Origin: JBNJEM01 sp051745935
GTDB taxonomy: Bacteria; Planctomycetota; Planctomycetia; Pirellulales; Pirellulaceae
DNA: 31,288 nucleotides
Reading direction: 5' to 3'
Assembly: GCA_051745935.1 (NCBI GenBank)
Contig: JBNJEM010000013.1
Span: forward strand, 1-31,288
The position numbers and the translations under genes are program-made. The notes beneath the pieces are model-generated. The model saw only the letters and a list, made by a program, of their open reading frames with translations. It ran no database searches and was not told the DNA's origin. Of this stretch, positions 26,301 to 29,758 are shown one piece after another. Within the stretch, counting starts at the first letter, position 1; every line of letters starts with the position of its first letter.

Positions 26301-28544
26301 CTCCTGGCCTTGGCGGAGGCGGTTTGGAACTACGATGCGCCGAGCGTTGATCCCGGCGGCGGGGGAGCGAATGGTGGGGGTGACGAGGGGGGGATCGGTA
26401 CCTTCAATGGTGTTCCCTTCGCGTACACACTTAACATGGCGCCGGGACAGTCACGCGATGATATCGACTTTGGTACTCGGCCGTTGGACGTGATCCCGCC
26501 CAACGCACCCACCGACGTGGGAATTACTCCCGATACGGGCGTGTCGCCTGATGACGGGATCACGAAGACCGGGCAGGTGACGCTGTCCGGCTCCCTGGAC
26601 GAGGAGGAATTGACGGTCTCGGTGTTTAACGAGACGACCGGCACGGATTTGGGACCGGCCGACGTTTCGTCAACCGACTTCAGTCTTGCGCTGGACCTGG
26701 CCGGCGGGGCGCATCACCTTCGTTTGACCGTGACGGATCCGTCAGGAAATGCGACGGACAGTTTCTTCGATGTCTTCGTCGATCTCGATCTTCCGGCCGC
26801 CCCGACGGGGTTGCGGATCACCCCGGACACGGGAGCCTCGTCGACGGACGGTTTCACGAGCCAACAGCATGTCACTTTCTCGGGTCAGTTGTCCGAAGAA
26901 GGTCTGCAGGTGCACCTGTATGACGTGAGCGCGTTAACGAGCCTGGGTCAGGCGACCGTTGTCGGAACGAGCTTTTTGAAAGAATTGGATCTGGCACCAG
27001 GGCGTCACCTGCTCCGCGCGCGGGCGCAAGATCCGGCGGGCAACCGTTCGGTCGACAGTTTCTTCGACGTGTTTGTGGACGTGACGCCGCCGATTGCGAA
27101 CGATGATGTGTTCACGGCCAGCCGCAACACGACGCTCCACGTCGCCGCACCGGGCGTGCTGGCCGGCGATTCTGACGCCGAGGGCGATGTGCTGGCGGCC
27201 GTCAAGGTGACCGACCCCACCCGCGGGACGCTGAGCCTGAGAGGTGACGGTTCCTTCGATTACACGCCGGACGATGGTTTTACGGGCGAGGATACGTTCA
27301 CTTATCTGGTCAGCGACGGTAAGGAGCTTTCCGCGCCGGCCACCGTAACCATTACGGTTGCTGAGGCAGATAACCGTGCTCCCCAAGCCGAAGACGACTC
27401 GTACAGCGTCGACGAAGATCAAACGCTGGTGGTGGCTGCACCCGGTGTGCTTGACAACGACAGCGATCCGGATGGGAATGTGTTGACGATGCAGATCGTT
27501 GACAGACCGAAACATGGCCAGCTGGTCTTTAATCCCAACACGGGGCAATTCACTTACAAGCCGCCGGTGAACTTCCACGGCGATGACTCGTTCACCTATC
27601 AATGCTTTGACGGACACGAGTTGTCCGGTGTTGCCACCGTGTCGTTAACCGTTCGCCCGCTAAACGATGTACCAATTGCGGCGGACGACTTCTTCACATT
27701 GACACAGAACAGCGACGGAGACGCGTCGTTGACGATCGGTGCGCCCGGTGTGCTGCAGAACGATATCGACGTCGACGGCCAGTCGCTCCAGGCGTCGAAG
27801 GTCAGCGATCCCAGTCACGGGACCGTCACGCTGAATCCGGACGGATCCTTTACCTACACCCCCGAGGTTGGTTTCACCGGAGAGGACAGCTTCACCTACC
27901 GATCCACGGATGGGGCAGAGGATTCGAACATTGCTACCGTGCATATTACGGTGCAGCCATCCGCCGGCGCTGCCCCGGCGGTCGAATCGGTCGTCATCGG
28001 CGACGGTTCCGTTGGGCGATCGATGGTCACTCGGCTGACGGTCACCTTCAACACGATGGTGACTTACAGCGAGGATGCTTTCCAGCTGCAGGAAAAGAAC
28101 TCTGGTGCGGCGGTAACCGGCTGGACGCTGACCGACGTCAGCAGCAGCCACAAGACGATCTTGGCGTTGGAGTTCCCGGATTCGGCTGGGTTTACGGGAG
28201 GATCACTGGCTGATGGTAACTACCTGCTGACCATTCTTGCCGAGAACGTCACCGCTGCGGGGCAGGCACTCGACGGAGATGGCGATGACGTGGAGGGTGG
28301 GGACTATCAGTTCGGTGCCAGGGATGAGTTCTTCCGTTTCTTCGGTGATGGCAACGGGGACCGGTATGTGGACGGGATTGATCTGGGGATGTTCCGTGGC
28401 GCGTACGACAGTACGTCGTCCGATGGGGGGTACTCGCCCTACTTCGACTACGACTCCGACGACGACGTGGATCGAGACGATTACGAGGAGTTCGCCAAGC
28501 GATATCAGCAAAGGTATCTGGAGCCCCGACGGCAGGGTTCGTGA
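5364..28544 (+). CDS. Giant multidomain surface protein/subtilase (7,726 aa)
   Basis: One uninterrupted frame encodes 7,726 residues. The ATG at 5364 has AAGGAG 7 bases upstream; an earlier in-frame start at 5307 lacks this. Domains by approximate residue: Arg-rich segment and SVETLEPRMLLA signature of exported planctomycete proteins (17-57); four PPC/Ig super-repeats with cargo inserts (59-3671); nine CARDB repeats (3671-4821); PPC-like and IPT-like domains (4823-5023); carboxypeptidase-regulatory-like domain (5211-5309); split propeller-like region (5316-5476, 5733-5983) around an unrecognised beta-rich domain (5483-5724); Cys cluster (5991-6053); DUF11/DUF7619-like domain (6053-6239); FnIII-like domain; two SdrD-B domains (from 6348), the second split by a dockerin (6576-6638) and a subtilase (6659-6991, Asp6689, His6731, Ser6917); two Ig-like, three cadherin-like/VCBS and one Big domain; and a terminal EF-hand pair (7659-7718). 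Many Asp-rich loops suggest calcium binding. No classical hydrophobic signal peptide is seen, so the secretion route is uncertain. I infer a secreted or wall-associated adhesin with proteolytic activity. Confidence 0.95.
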   Translation: MPWSTWLPRIESRDTPRTSRGTSRERKNARRRERRRRRDRFISTISVETLEPRMLLAAQPLEPVGSLVYADALSGDIDVANETDSFSLDLDANQTLSLVVTPGDDGLRPEIALLDATSTELGGTVAAGAGDNALLQTLSITDAGSYTLSVTGADSTTGAYSIQVVLNAAVEQETYLGIGNDALASAQNLDASMLQLIDGTTARGAVIGQVAGEADDWYSFSVDSDQRITLAVAGRPEGDFTLDLYNGAGELVATGISDGARSNLGQVIDSCAASGPDTWYAAVGGEGDYSLLVTRDIAFEREPNSRSEDAQPLMSTDAALGALARGAGGGGSAAGDTIRVAVHQGDYSNIVVNQLNDDTHFDFNAVAVPNTGLDTIEELQAYDVVVLGNPFDTISAAAGSAIRSWYETGAGNVVGTAWLYFNVLNYSTTARADLDAVVPMEFSGSWSNISSVRILDTSHPITEGLPESFSFSSGEYSSAGADPDTTVLADDGSGHPTVIVNEISTSRSAWLGPAYFYNYTEELRSGNGDRLLEQAVAWAAFGGVDSADQYAFEASAGDTIVITTATPGDGTGEPDNDLDPLLELYNPTGGLVESNNNDSTGDGRNARIEYTVPADAGGTYRVRVSAVEGSGDYTVRVQGATGAVTSSLDVTGTSIADGSVLPVWPDTLELDFSNLLQLTSVEAGDLTINGVAANAVTIIDGDTLQFDIALSEPADGDYTFELAEGVLTGIDGSGNATFSMTLTLDTTSPVVVSSSLAPDDLVEPGSIVYTVTFSEALAQDGLGAEDVELRENEFGVDFTPDGFSYDPDTDTLTLEYSGLYDGAYALTLLSGVEAFRDPVDNLLNGAPSFPLPSGQGDVAPDDFVVDFFVDAAEGVPYPVPLDPKAPRGSLIFDPSVNGTIFSTTDADDYTITVDAGQTLTVVVVEPLDGSGLQPVIELFGPGDTTTPLGAASAPSVDAAAVLQTVQALTAGEYTMRITGANSTTGGYTARLVLNAAIEQEEYTGELNDDIAAAQDLSASAIPLGSAGVDRLAVLGNAGVTAIADVSEIGFASVAPGDGVKGMTYDANGYFLLSDGSELFALTTTGSSWHVGSFDGYTSGIAYLGSDLYAVDGSSNQLRMIDPTTGGDLSAVDISLEGENVTRVTALAVDPGTDELYAVLRTNVSGNTRLLVIIDPDTGTGTILGDLDDSFSAIAFDAGGSLYGLTGDGASVPCSLFEISKTDATTTLIATLAEVDWAGEALAFHPDDDLLYRISGMGGAEAFQSVEIVDDGGTKTGVVNELSVAWLGDNVRGMAYAGGGEFFLSDRSSSDGGGLWVLDTSGDLRFIGSIDDGAHGLALIAGELYVGTGGSSLLRRLDPASGEELEAVAIDLDGRPIDGVLGLAVDPTTDSLYAILQMDDTGERELAILDPVTGVGTPVGVLSDYFSAIAFDADGVLFGLTGRQAEQRESLFLLNKNNASAVFIQAFPYGGRGEALAFNPEDGLLYRASGQNRFGDVYDFQSLAISYLTTIADVYSFDLTAGQNASLVVTTLNTASTHVQLLDASGTVLTSGVVGADNVSESISQFVAPADGTYYAKVTADAPTDYSLVITRNATFDLEPNDEATVAQALPVARHALGYLGDADEYLVAVSAGDVLAISTTIPGDGDGEPINEVTPTIEVFNSAGDEVTDLSVPAPQDDVYRVRVTAANTGEYVLHIDGATGESTFAVTGTTPATGLRSATYPTTYVLELSEAVFLPSVQASDLVVTLPDGSTTVAASSFSVPDPNRLRFNIADGLDVDGTYTVSINEAAFTGITQTALAAFSATFVLDTTGPVVVDSSIAEGSEINSGAVDWVLEFSEPLERSVLGVEDIVLRDLTTTNPGTNPESVSFDFAVDNTVAVSFVDVAEGDYRLTLRSASDAFRDPYGNLLDGDGDGVSGDDFQLAFVVDTTEVDYGPLAGILPEGSLIHDPPRNGNFSDAGDVDTFNISLDAGQTATLRFVPRDASIAAEIDLLGPSGVVGSASSGSGESLLLQTAPISEAGAYQIELTSLAGSGDYELELILNAALEEESLFATNSNDTVETAQQLDGSSVALVGQADRLAAVGVADAEGADYYAFSLEAGDLASIAVTSQSGGEMALTLLDAGGVDLALGASNGENVSQDIRLFSAPSAGEYVARVAGTADDRYSLIVTRGADFDREPNSAADIPQVLTPAAIVLAGLGGSGTGDSSQGATGTATLPLDLFDGSGYEWDLRASGYYNTSGYINDGTSDAYDGGLRLSGFGVHTNVTTEGDGREVVIGPVAVSGLEITRKIYVPDDENYARFLEIVTNPGDTTATYTAELDTNLGSDSWTVVVATSDGDTSFSASDDWIVTDDLSNGGGDPSMLHVIAGPDARMRPTTASRSADNLRYTYDLELAPGQTQIVMHFASQNPNQAAALAKGPLLVDLELNALKGMSYSERAAIVNFAAGDHADYHAFEANAGDEITISTSTPAAGAGDLLNELDPGIAVYDPHDSRVPYGNGGGNESLTFTADLDGQYLVHVFAENDAFGEYVLRVEGAVGAAPPFVATTTAPPDGAELSAYPTTYRVDFSEAFLLTSVDASDLTVTLGGSTIDADTVVVIDQDTLEFEITSGDVGDGLYTVEIAAGAVTSVSGQALQAFAAQFDYDATNPWVTDSSITEGDAIRPGPVVYEVGFSEELATEDLGAEDVTLVDAVSGVSYSPDAFDYDPSLSQSTITYDNLPEGNYTLTLLTSAEAFRDRRGNLLDGSPSFPLPSGDGTPGDPFIVNFVVDVDQQEYPTPLEAVAPLGSLVFDPPQSGVFNSVGDSDAFTVNLDAGQTVTVLLSPQDASISGSVALLDPDASTLATATAAGAGQRVLLQTVAASEAGTYTIDVENTEGSGPYQLELVLNAAVEVESIGGDANDDVGSAQDINNSFVDFGSGATRGAAVGAASTIVSNVAEGKAVSVVEGGFNGVDLSTLVDGSFLARGAYWQTGTVWWTGTDPTLQIDLAEQYVLTGARIQGDDNDSYLFEYLDTSDGQWKALWNAPNYDARIGGGMITRPDFGFTDGNQWQEFSPVTTDMVRVRATGGDNNYALSEIQLHGYDASAGSGDVYAFDLEEDQIATVVLGGGGSSGRLELLDDTGTTLALGVSGWNNVDEAIHGFTAPEAGTYHARVFGDGEYSLVVTRSGDFALETYFTDFETPVGSEWSTTARDGTVPSFTAFLGRFSGGAGATLTLPTVPGASYSVEFDLMIIDSWDGSANRWGPDYFNVDVAGTQLFHHTFTNSGGSQSYPGTPDVSGANYGWGGWNDAIYRNVTVPFVASGTTTSIRFYDGGLQGINDESWGIDNVRVRPAASLQDGDTVQDISTSGNVLGHYLGTPAEFQFAAEVGDSLQLYTSTPGGGFGEPINTLDPALQLFSPEGLLLADDDNGGPQEDGRNAGVHYTVPEGGAGMYTARILGANSGAYALTVLGATGTSTTSPQVVLTSPAEGAKLGAAPGVVDITMSEGVRVDSIDSTDLTIDGGATVDDVEMIDGRQVRFHITVPDVDGTFTYTLAQDAFTDLQGETSQPYTGTFVIDKSGPRVIEQHPGQQASAPFTQLTFIFDEPVSNFSSTDVTQFTGPGGVSLLTEITGVSINGNEATVTFNAQSARGTYIMQIGPNISDLVGNAMNQDGDDVNGEIGDDDYITTIELESSDLQVDAVALPTSGVLGSPLTFSWTVSNHGSDAAVENWWDQAWLSTDTTFSSDDISLLDAVAPPDGTIPLTPGAENAYTQEVTVDLPLTSNLDAGVYYVLVMTDALDDQAEDDENNNVNFESIDLSLPPLPDLVVTDIDAPIEGLSGQDVQYSWTVSNIGTGDAAGSWRDRVWLSTDQSLGGGDLYLGDFRFTGTIAANESIARAQTYTLPVNMEGERWFIVQTDVHNELYEHTNEGNNTTVDDTAMDVELSPFPNLRVTDVIPPTEAFSSQQAVVEWEVTNTGDAPTSAPMWYDRVWLSRDNLLDGSDTYMGQVANASYLNPTESYTNSLTVTLPQGIQGEYYFIVKTDYHNHVYEHNDEDDNVGIEEPTQVTLTPPPDLQVADVSAAETVFSNDVVTVGWTVENRGEGRTLQSTWRDFVYLSDTPDRSGTTFNMGSLWHSGALNPEGSEGDSYTASLNARIPVDIEGEWFFIVLTDGQNHVYEHVYENNNQNVRRDEALEPDSTTVRLVTPDLEVDVVDAPAAAQGSHSMSFSYSVTNHGILRTPGSSWRDTYYFSTDTTLDDEDLSLGSRNHYGALDPGESYTRSATVTLPDGLSGEFHLLVYTDANHQVFEGPADSLGETNNVSFDATPVVVTDDPPDLVIIPDSFEAWPTAVAGSFLRATWGVMNQGEGDTVGGTWRCKVYASIDGIKGGADDQLLGTFTRSGDLAAGESYYAVDRQVNIPIDLSGTIYLWVRTDADNQVYEGDNELNNDSQLIPVEIVQNLADLQVIDIAGIPETAQAGKPVTVTWTVENMGDGRTNALSWQDKIYLTRNQTLGDGDDVYLGSYRRNSPLDFEQSYTVTRSVTIPVTATGAYYIGVYTDRDNRVFEGGAEDNNWRIRPLNLDPDDPDTPLPILPPDEGTVLVPDLVLDEVDAPTEAFSGQPFTLSWTVTNAGDEATGNWYDQVYLSLDQVYDPGSDISLGNRWHHGGLAAGDSYTVTTAFNTPRGLSGPFYVFVAVDRGNYKQEPDELNNVDYDRTSMLVNLLPPADLVVAQPITIPATAAPGFNATLTYTVENQGEDPAIGRWYDSLYISADATWSIDDAFFGRVLHRGDVPGGSSYTETITAPLPGVLPGDYHVIVRSDIRNHIPESDETNNLRASLDLMEVDAQLLELGDENAQTATLSRGASAFYKTPEIEAGETVRISLDGADDLFTELYVRYGGMPSRNQFDQGANQPFLSDQQIVLPVQQTGTYYILAYGTSAPAAREYTISAELIPFSIEKVHIDTVGNAGDATVKVSGARFNDSTTFDLVDDKGDALPAERVFIQDSATAFVTFDSFGVTPAIYTVRATDQEQAVSTVLQDSLTVVEGNGFLVDTNGRGPAVVRPDRNYRFDIDFGNAGDQDAAAPLLWVESANNTRVGFRPDELVSGIPLQIFGGAHEGPLDILRPGALESVALHYNSGGSVDLEIYPVTHDDTNTITADEWEVLRLSAKPASIAETDWNAFWANLPTRVGPTWGEYVQFLNQLAVVTSEPGDPVRDVRLMFERIYADNPDFLPSLMASGTALDAESGDPLSNMTLAAYEIVGDSIRKVASTTTLGDGTFRFRYLQPGTYQLATDVDYAFDQDRDGAVDAQAPFLVVEAGQDAEGITLYAFQRVEEAFPEQLSQPALVVDSAGVNQIVYVNRDAIWHAYYDGDGWVEAKVIAEEDAASLSLRAADNLINGTEPGLIATWSNGAGNEAEIHYAVGRLADEGGYEWSEVLVLTDNKTRDVAPDVAITPSGEVVAVYATSDYEVDDDRDLYFNVFVPNPGTFPNGVPTGPTGQIHPSDAPFQYEVSFKDPFSLIEAEASVKGEVGVNQCKLTASVTGKNSLKIDNETYKSGLSGSGTWKACEDTCTWQPEKADLSFSVGGVYDWEDGLLWVFQKIPQTAAIGYGLEGAFFLIDWFTPIKISNGIKFSAGLDASLGWTDAAPFPNWVLPDEGSLKADFGLSPYIKAEVDGWEDAEAKLAGAITADVQILPTLAVDKVTGSVTISAQWKSYSLEKSWSVDVIGGSSLDTFQLDPLDDPLDGLEWVYNPQGAVGTGNVYGTNSVIADVSTDLWQDSPADLAVRSNGNVYAAWAKTGDPDVAVGETIVVSEYDGTAWSAPVAIPDSFGVNRDVNMVVDGSGQRMVVWSMADGSSLDADSTSEEVMAARQDTDVYYSLHSDGQWSAPVQLAGTAGSDAAVQSETLSDGTVWTAWSSRSLDDNYDLMVSKFDGTDFSEPEVVATGRNLGDIAVSEVDGQPLVFWGANADVSDDSQALALYSSTLVDGSWSAAELFSPELQVAATGGTNNEAANLVGCEEAIVANSLFGIDVPEECCKCQDWETEYQGTNEGCGFTTTIDAENCKKIITYQPCVRRPVDPNDILGPEGYGDENWVEADRRLDYMIRFENDPEFATAPAQVVTITQQLDSDLDPRTFRLGDFGFGNRVFEVPENRAFHSTRIDLTAEEGYFVDVAAGVDVNTGEVFWELRTIDPETGEAPLDADVGFLAVNDENGSGEGFATYTVRPNRDARTGDVVDAIARIVFDTNEPLDTPPIFHTLDAVDPVSAVGGLVTESTALFAAEVTADNEDFTVQWSGGDDEGGSGLAAFNVYVSENGGDFELWLLGTQLSEALFDGRPGRRYDFYSVAFDNAGNEESAPASADLTVFAPGGSATIGNFVWDDVDGDGIQDQDEPGMADVTVRLFVDGADEALAETTTDSDGLYSFADVDPANAYFLEFVAPNGYGFSDADQGTDESLDSDPDIDTGRTEVFTVSDGDHLQWDTGLLQLVSISGMVWWDANGDKTKDDEEVVLADRVVYLDLNESSDLDEGDLQRTTGGDGRYIFEDLRPGRHIVRTQLPDGWERTHPDAAGVSQATSPTRWQGTPVEIYAPGESEDARTSRNPLDVNGDGFITPVDVLWVIHGLNSETSDVSGLADADVLDVDGDGVLSPRDALIVIHAINSGLAENYQGATSDGGTTAGPQAARQLIGLDQLRADARFAELDGRGLSVVVIDAGIDVDHPFFGPDADGDGIADRVVFQYDFADNDTNASASSAHGSHVSGIIASEDAVYTGVAPGVDLIHLKVFSDNGVGYTSYLEEALTWVYENAAQYNIAAVNLSLGDGGNWRTAGGHYGLDDELAALASLGVVTVSAAGNRYGAYDAAPGLSYPAADPNSVAVGAVWDAERGGPWSFREGATDYTTDADRIASFSQRNPTLLDAFAPGVMITSADANGGVTAMRGTSMASPFVAGAAVLAQQIALEQFGRLLTPAEFRGLLQAVSAPIFDGDDEDDSVLNTQASYGRLDLLALAEAVWNYDAPSVDPGGGGANGGGDEGGIGTFNGVPFAYTLNMAPGQSRDDIDFGTRPLDVIPPNAPTDVGITPDTGVSPDDGITKTGQVTLSGSLDEEELTVSVFNETTGTDLGPADVSSTDFSLALDLAGGAHHLRLTVTDPSGNATDSFFDVFVDLDLPAAPTGLRITPDTGASSTDGFTSQQHVTFSGQLSEEGLQVHLYDVSALTSLGQATVVGTSFLKELDLAPGRHLLRARAQDPAGNRSVDSFFDVFVDVTPPIANDDVFTASRNTTLHVAAPGVLAGDSDAEGDVLAAVKVTDPTRGTLSLRGDGSFDYTPDDGFTGEDTFTYLVSDGKELSAPATVTITVAEADNRAPQAEDDSYSVDEDQTLVVAAPGVLDNDSDPDGNVLTMQIVDRPKHGQLVFNPNTGQFTYKPPVNFHGDDSFTYQCFDGHELSGVATVSLTVRPLNDVPIAADDFFTLTQNSDGDASLTIGAPGVLQNDIDVDGQSLQASKVSDPSHGTVTLNPDGSFTYTPEVGFTGEDSFTYRSTDGAEDSNIATVHITVQPSAGAAPAVESVVIGDGSVGRSMVTRLTVTFNTMVTYSEDAFQLQEKNSGAAVTGWTLTDVSSSHKTILALEFPDSAGFTGGSLADGNYLLTILAENVTAAGQALDGDGDDVEGGDYQFGARDEFFRFFGDGNGDRYVDGIDLGMFRGAYDSTSSDGGYSPYFDYDSDDDVDRDDYEEFAKRYQQRYLEPRRQGS
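6360..6998 (+). other. Cargo 1: ThuA/GATase-like domain in super-repeat 1
   Basis: Encodes residues 333-545 of the giant protein. The segment begins GDTIRVAVHQGDYSN, passes through a LQAYDVVVLGNPFD strand and AAGSAIRSWYETGAGNVVGT, and includes SHPITEGLPE. This alternating alpha/beta pattern resembles ThuA-like or class I glutamine-amidotransferase-like folds. Flanking PPC domains are beta-only, so this is an insertion. No catalytic Cys is visible at the nucleophile elbow, which suggests a non-enzymatic or divergent role. Confidence 0.55.
8485..9885 (+). other. Cargo 2: beta-propeller-like domain in super-repeat 2
   Basis: Encodes residues 1041-1508, between PPC1 and PPC2 of unit 2. Repeated blades are visible: VKGMTYDANGYFLLSD, SGIAYLGSDLYAVDG, VTALAVDPGTDELYAVL, FSAIAFDAGGSLYGLTG and GEALAFHPDDDLLYRISG. 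The whole series then repeats (VRGMAYAGGGEFFLSD ... FSAIAFDADGVLFGLTG ... GEALAFNPEDGLLYRASG). Two half-series strongly suggest duplication within the propeller. The pattern resembles DUF4394/NHL-like propellers. Confidence 0.65.
11950..12690 (+). other. Cargo 3: unrecognised beta-rich domain in super-repeat 3
   Basis: Encodes residues 2196-2443, between PPC2 and PPC3 of unit 3. Visible features are FDGSGYEWDLRASGYYNTSG, YDGGLRLSGFGVHTN, GLEITRKIYVPDDENYARFL and a C-terminal helix-like NPNQAAALAKGPLLVDLELN. I recognise no family; the entry strands resemble domains that describe a quantity with derivative strands, as in large bacterial adhesins. It occupies the same slot as cargo 1 in unit 1. 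Confidence 0.5.
14155..14610 (+). other. Cargo 4a: F5/8 type C (discoidin)-like domain
   Basis: Encodes residues 2931-3083, in the slot between PPC1 and PPC2 of unit 4. LVDGSFLARGAYWQTGTVWW, DPTLQIDLAEQYVLTGARIQ, EYLDTSDGQWKAL and TTDMVRVRATGGDNNYALSE-IQL follow the order of F5/8C carbohydrate-binding domains: a substitution loop, ideal-I-L-D-L strand, exposed W-x-x-L and a terminal S-E-I-x-L strand. Glycan binding is inferred from the family. Confidence 0.65.
14875..15360 (+). other. Cargo 4b: jelly-roll-like domain in super-repeat 4
   Basis: Encodes residues 3171-3333, in the slot between PPC2 and PPC3 of unit 4. It has TDFETPVGSEW at the start, YSVEFDLMIIDSWDGS in the middle and SIRFYDGGLQGINDESWGID plus NVRV at the end. 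This is the arrangement of lectin-like beta-sandwich domains of planctomycete and PEP-CTERM exoproteins (FET-type start, ESWGIDN end). Ligand unknown. Confidence 0.55.
16375..19825 (+). repeat. Array of nine CARDB repeats
   Basis: Nine units of about 125-140 residues begin near 16381, 16771, 17140, 17515, 17918, 18301, 18680, 19104 and 19474 with DLxVxxxxxP-like strands. Each continues with xxWTVxNxG, a W-x-D-x-V-W/Y-L-S strand, a GxLxxGxSYT turn and ends in FxVxTDxxNxVYExxExNN. This is the CARDB (cell adhesion related domain in bacteria) signature, an Ig-like fold found in bacterial surface proteins. Units are diverged, so expansion was not recent. Confidence 0.88.
21810..22535 (+). other. 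Unrecognised Cys-containing beta-rich domain
   Basis: Encodes residues 5483-5724. It splits a propeller-like region with SGEVVAVYATSD-type strands into two halves. Visible are three cysteines (QCKL, KACEDTC) and long amphipathic strands such as AEASVKGEVGV, SGLSGSGTWKACEDTC, ADLSFSVGGVYDWEDGL, IKFSAGLDASLGW and GSVTISAQWKSYSLEKSW. The alternation is reminiscent of an extended beta-sheet or barrel rather than an Ig fold. I do not recognise a family. Confidence 0.5.
25090..25275 (+). other. Internal dockerin type I-like EF-hand pair
   Basis: Encodes residues 6576-6638: NPLDVNGDGFITPVDVLWVI and then LDVDGDGVLSPRDALIVIHA. The two D-x-N/D-x-D-G-x-(I/V)-x-x-x-D loops match dockerin calcium-binding repeats. 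In planctomycetes dockerin-like pairs are common in surface proteins without a cellulosome. This one is unusual in being internal, between the N-terminal part of an SdrD-B domain and the subtilase. Confidence 0.85.
25340..26335 (+). other. Subtilisin-family (S8) protease domain
   Basis: Encodes residues 6659-6991 with an intact S8 triad: Asp6689 in LSVVVIDAGIDVDHP, His6731 in SSAHGSHVSGIIAS, Ser6917 in MRGTSMASPFVAGAA, and oxyanion Asn6830 in VTVSAAGNRYG. Sequence and length (about 330 residues) look complete, so the domain should be catalytically competent. It is nested inside an SdrD-B domain whose last strand (FAYTLNMAPGQSRDDIDFGT) resumes after a Gly-rich linker near residue 7000. The substrate is unknown; self-processing of the giant protein is possible. 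Confidence 0.88.
27085..27955 (+). repeat. Three cadherin-like/VCBS (tandem-95) repeats
   Basis: Encodes residues 7241-7531. Three units start at about 27087 (PIANDDVF), 27376 (APQAEDDSY) and 27670 (VPIAADDFF). Each carries a GVLxxDxDxxGxxL strand and G-S-F-x-Y-T-P or Q-F-T-Y-K-P, then GxDSFTYxxxDG. This is the Big_9/cadherin-like repeat family, with Asp-rich calcium-site-like loops. The units are moderately diverged. Confidence 0.85.
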
Positions 28545-28554
28545 GAATTAGAAA

Positions 28555-28626
28555 CCCATAACAAAACCGTGCGGGTGTGCGGTTATCCAGGGCGTTTTTG
28601 AAGCGGAACCCCGGTTTTGTTACGGG
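28555..28626. repeat. Long inverted repeat after the giant gene
   Basis: TAACAAAACCG (28559-28569) and CGGTTTTGTTA (28612-28622) are exact reverse complements, extended to 15 bases with one mismatch (28555-28569/28612-28626). The arms enclose about 42 bases. It starts 11 bases after the giant gene stop at 28544 and could act in 3' end formation, although no T-tract directly follows the stem. Confidence 0.45.
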
Positions 28627-28704
28627 CTGTAAGAACCATGTAGCGACTTGAAGGGGGCCTGCGTGCCGTTACCGGCAGGTTGGCTATGTGGCATCGGTGG
28701 AATG

Positions 28705-28733
28705 TTGACATGAAGTCGGGTTTGAGATTAGGT
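28705..28733 (+). promoter_or_regulatory. Weak promoter candidate of the PEP-CTERM gene
   Basis: A perfect TTGACA (28705-28710) is followed 17 bases later by the poor -10-like TTAGGT. The next gene starts at 28789. Only the -35 is convincing. Confidence 0.3.
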
Positions 28734-28788
28734 TGCAAGGCGTGCCTGTTGAGAGAGACTCTTTTGAGAGTCAACATGAGGTGAGATA

Positions 28789-29418
28789 ATGCGTGCGAAA
28801 GTGACCGCGTTGGTTTTGTTCTTCTTCTGCGGGACGGGTGTGGCGGTGTCGCAAGCGGAGATTGTCTTTTCGCTTCGTGACGCTTCCGGAGTACCTACAA
28901 CTGACTTTGAGATCGTCGGTGTCGGCGGCACTGTGGATGTCCAGATCTACCTGACCGACACGGATGGAGCCCTGGGAGTGCTGGATACCGAAGGCCTCGG
29001 CTCGATCGATTTTGAGGTGAGCGAGGAAGTCACTTCACCAGACTTGTTCCACGTGAGCTCGCTGGCGCTCAGCAGTGAGTTTGATCCAGAATTCCTCAAG
29101 CTGACGCTACAGGCCGACAGCACGAAGTTTGCGCCGGCCTCGCTGCTTGGTACCAGCAGTTCATCAAGCATCTATTTGACGACGTTGACGTTCACGGGTG
29201 ATTCCCTCGGTACTTCCGTGATCACGGCAACGGGCGCGGACAATGTCACGACGGGTTTGGGGACCGAACTGGAATCAGTTGGGCCGGCGCTGGGTTCTAT
29301 CTCCGTAGTGCCCGAACCGAGCAGCCTGCTGTTGCTCACCGGGCTCCTTGGGGTCGTGGGAGCTGGCACGCTTTACCGTCGGAGGCGAAAGGACGAAGGC
29401 AGACACGTATCACGCTGA
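28789..29418 (+). CDS. PEP-CTERM sorting-signal exoprotein
   Basis: The 209-aa product has an N-terminal signal (RAKVTALVLFFFCGTGVAVSQA), a beta-rich middle (TVDVQIYLTDTDGALGVLDT, SSIYLTTLTFTGDSLGTSVI) and a C-terminal PEP-CTERM signal. That signal comprises VVPEPSSLL, one hydrophobic helix (LLLTGLLGVVGAGTLY) and RRRRK. PEP-CTERM proteins are exported and processed by an exosortase, associated with extracellular polysaccharide in biofilm-forming bacteria. GAGGTGA lies upstream of the ATG. The middle resembles cohesin-like/PEP-CTERM beta-sandwich exoproteins but I could not assign a family. It sits 244 bases after the giant gene on the same strand; whether they act together is inference. Confidence 0.88.
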   Translation: MRAKVTALVLFFFCGTGVAVSQAEIVFSLRDASGVPTTDFEIVGVGGTVDVQIYLTDTDGALGVLDTEGLGSIDFEVSEEVTSPDLFHVSSLALSSEFDPEFLKLTLQADSTKFAPASLLGTSSSSSIYLTTLTFTGDSLGTSVITATGADNVTTGLGTELESVGPALGSISVVPEPSSLLLLTGLLGVVGAGTLYRRRRKDEGRHVSR

Positions 29419-29758
29419 TTTTCGCCCTGGTTTTCGCCGTGGGTTTGACAACTTGGTCAAGCATTTGCAGAGCGTGATCGTCGCCGGAATGGTGGGAGGC
29501 CACGTCGTCGTCACAGCGTGTGTCGCCGTGGGGGCGGTTGGTGGCGGGGGCCTGCGGCGAGGGCTCGCCACGACCAGGATCCAAACGGCTAGGAAAGAAA
29601 GAAGTGGCGGGGGTATCGTCCTGGTCATCGAGGGTATCAAATCCGCAAATCCGAGACACTCTGATCCTGACTGGTCGAGGGATTCCCGCATGGGTCCAAG
29701 AATAGGCGGCTACTCGGGACGTGCCTCGAAACAGTAGGCCGGGTTGTTCGTCTCGGAG
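29419..29758. other. Intergenic stretch without recognisable gene
   Basis: Short frames on both strands lack ribosome-binding sites and motifs. No RNA gene hallmark is apparent. The stretch lies between the PEP-CTERM gene and the IS200-like left end. Confidence 0.4.
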
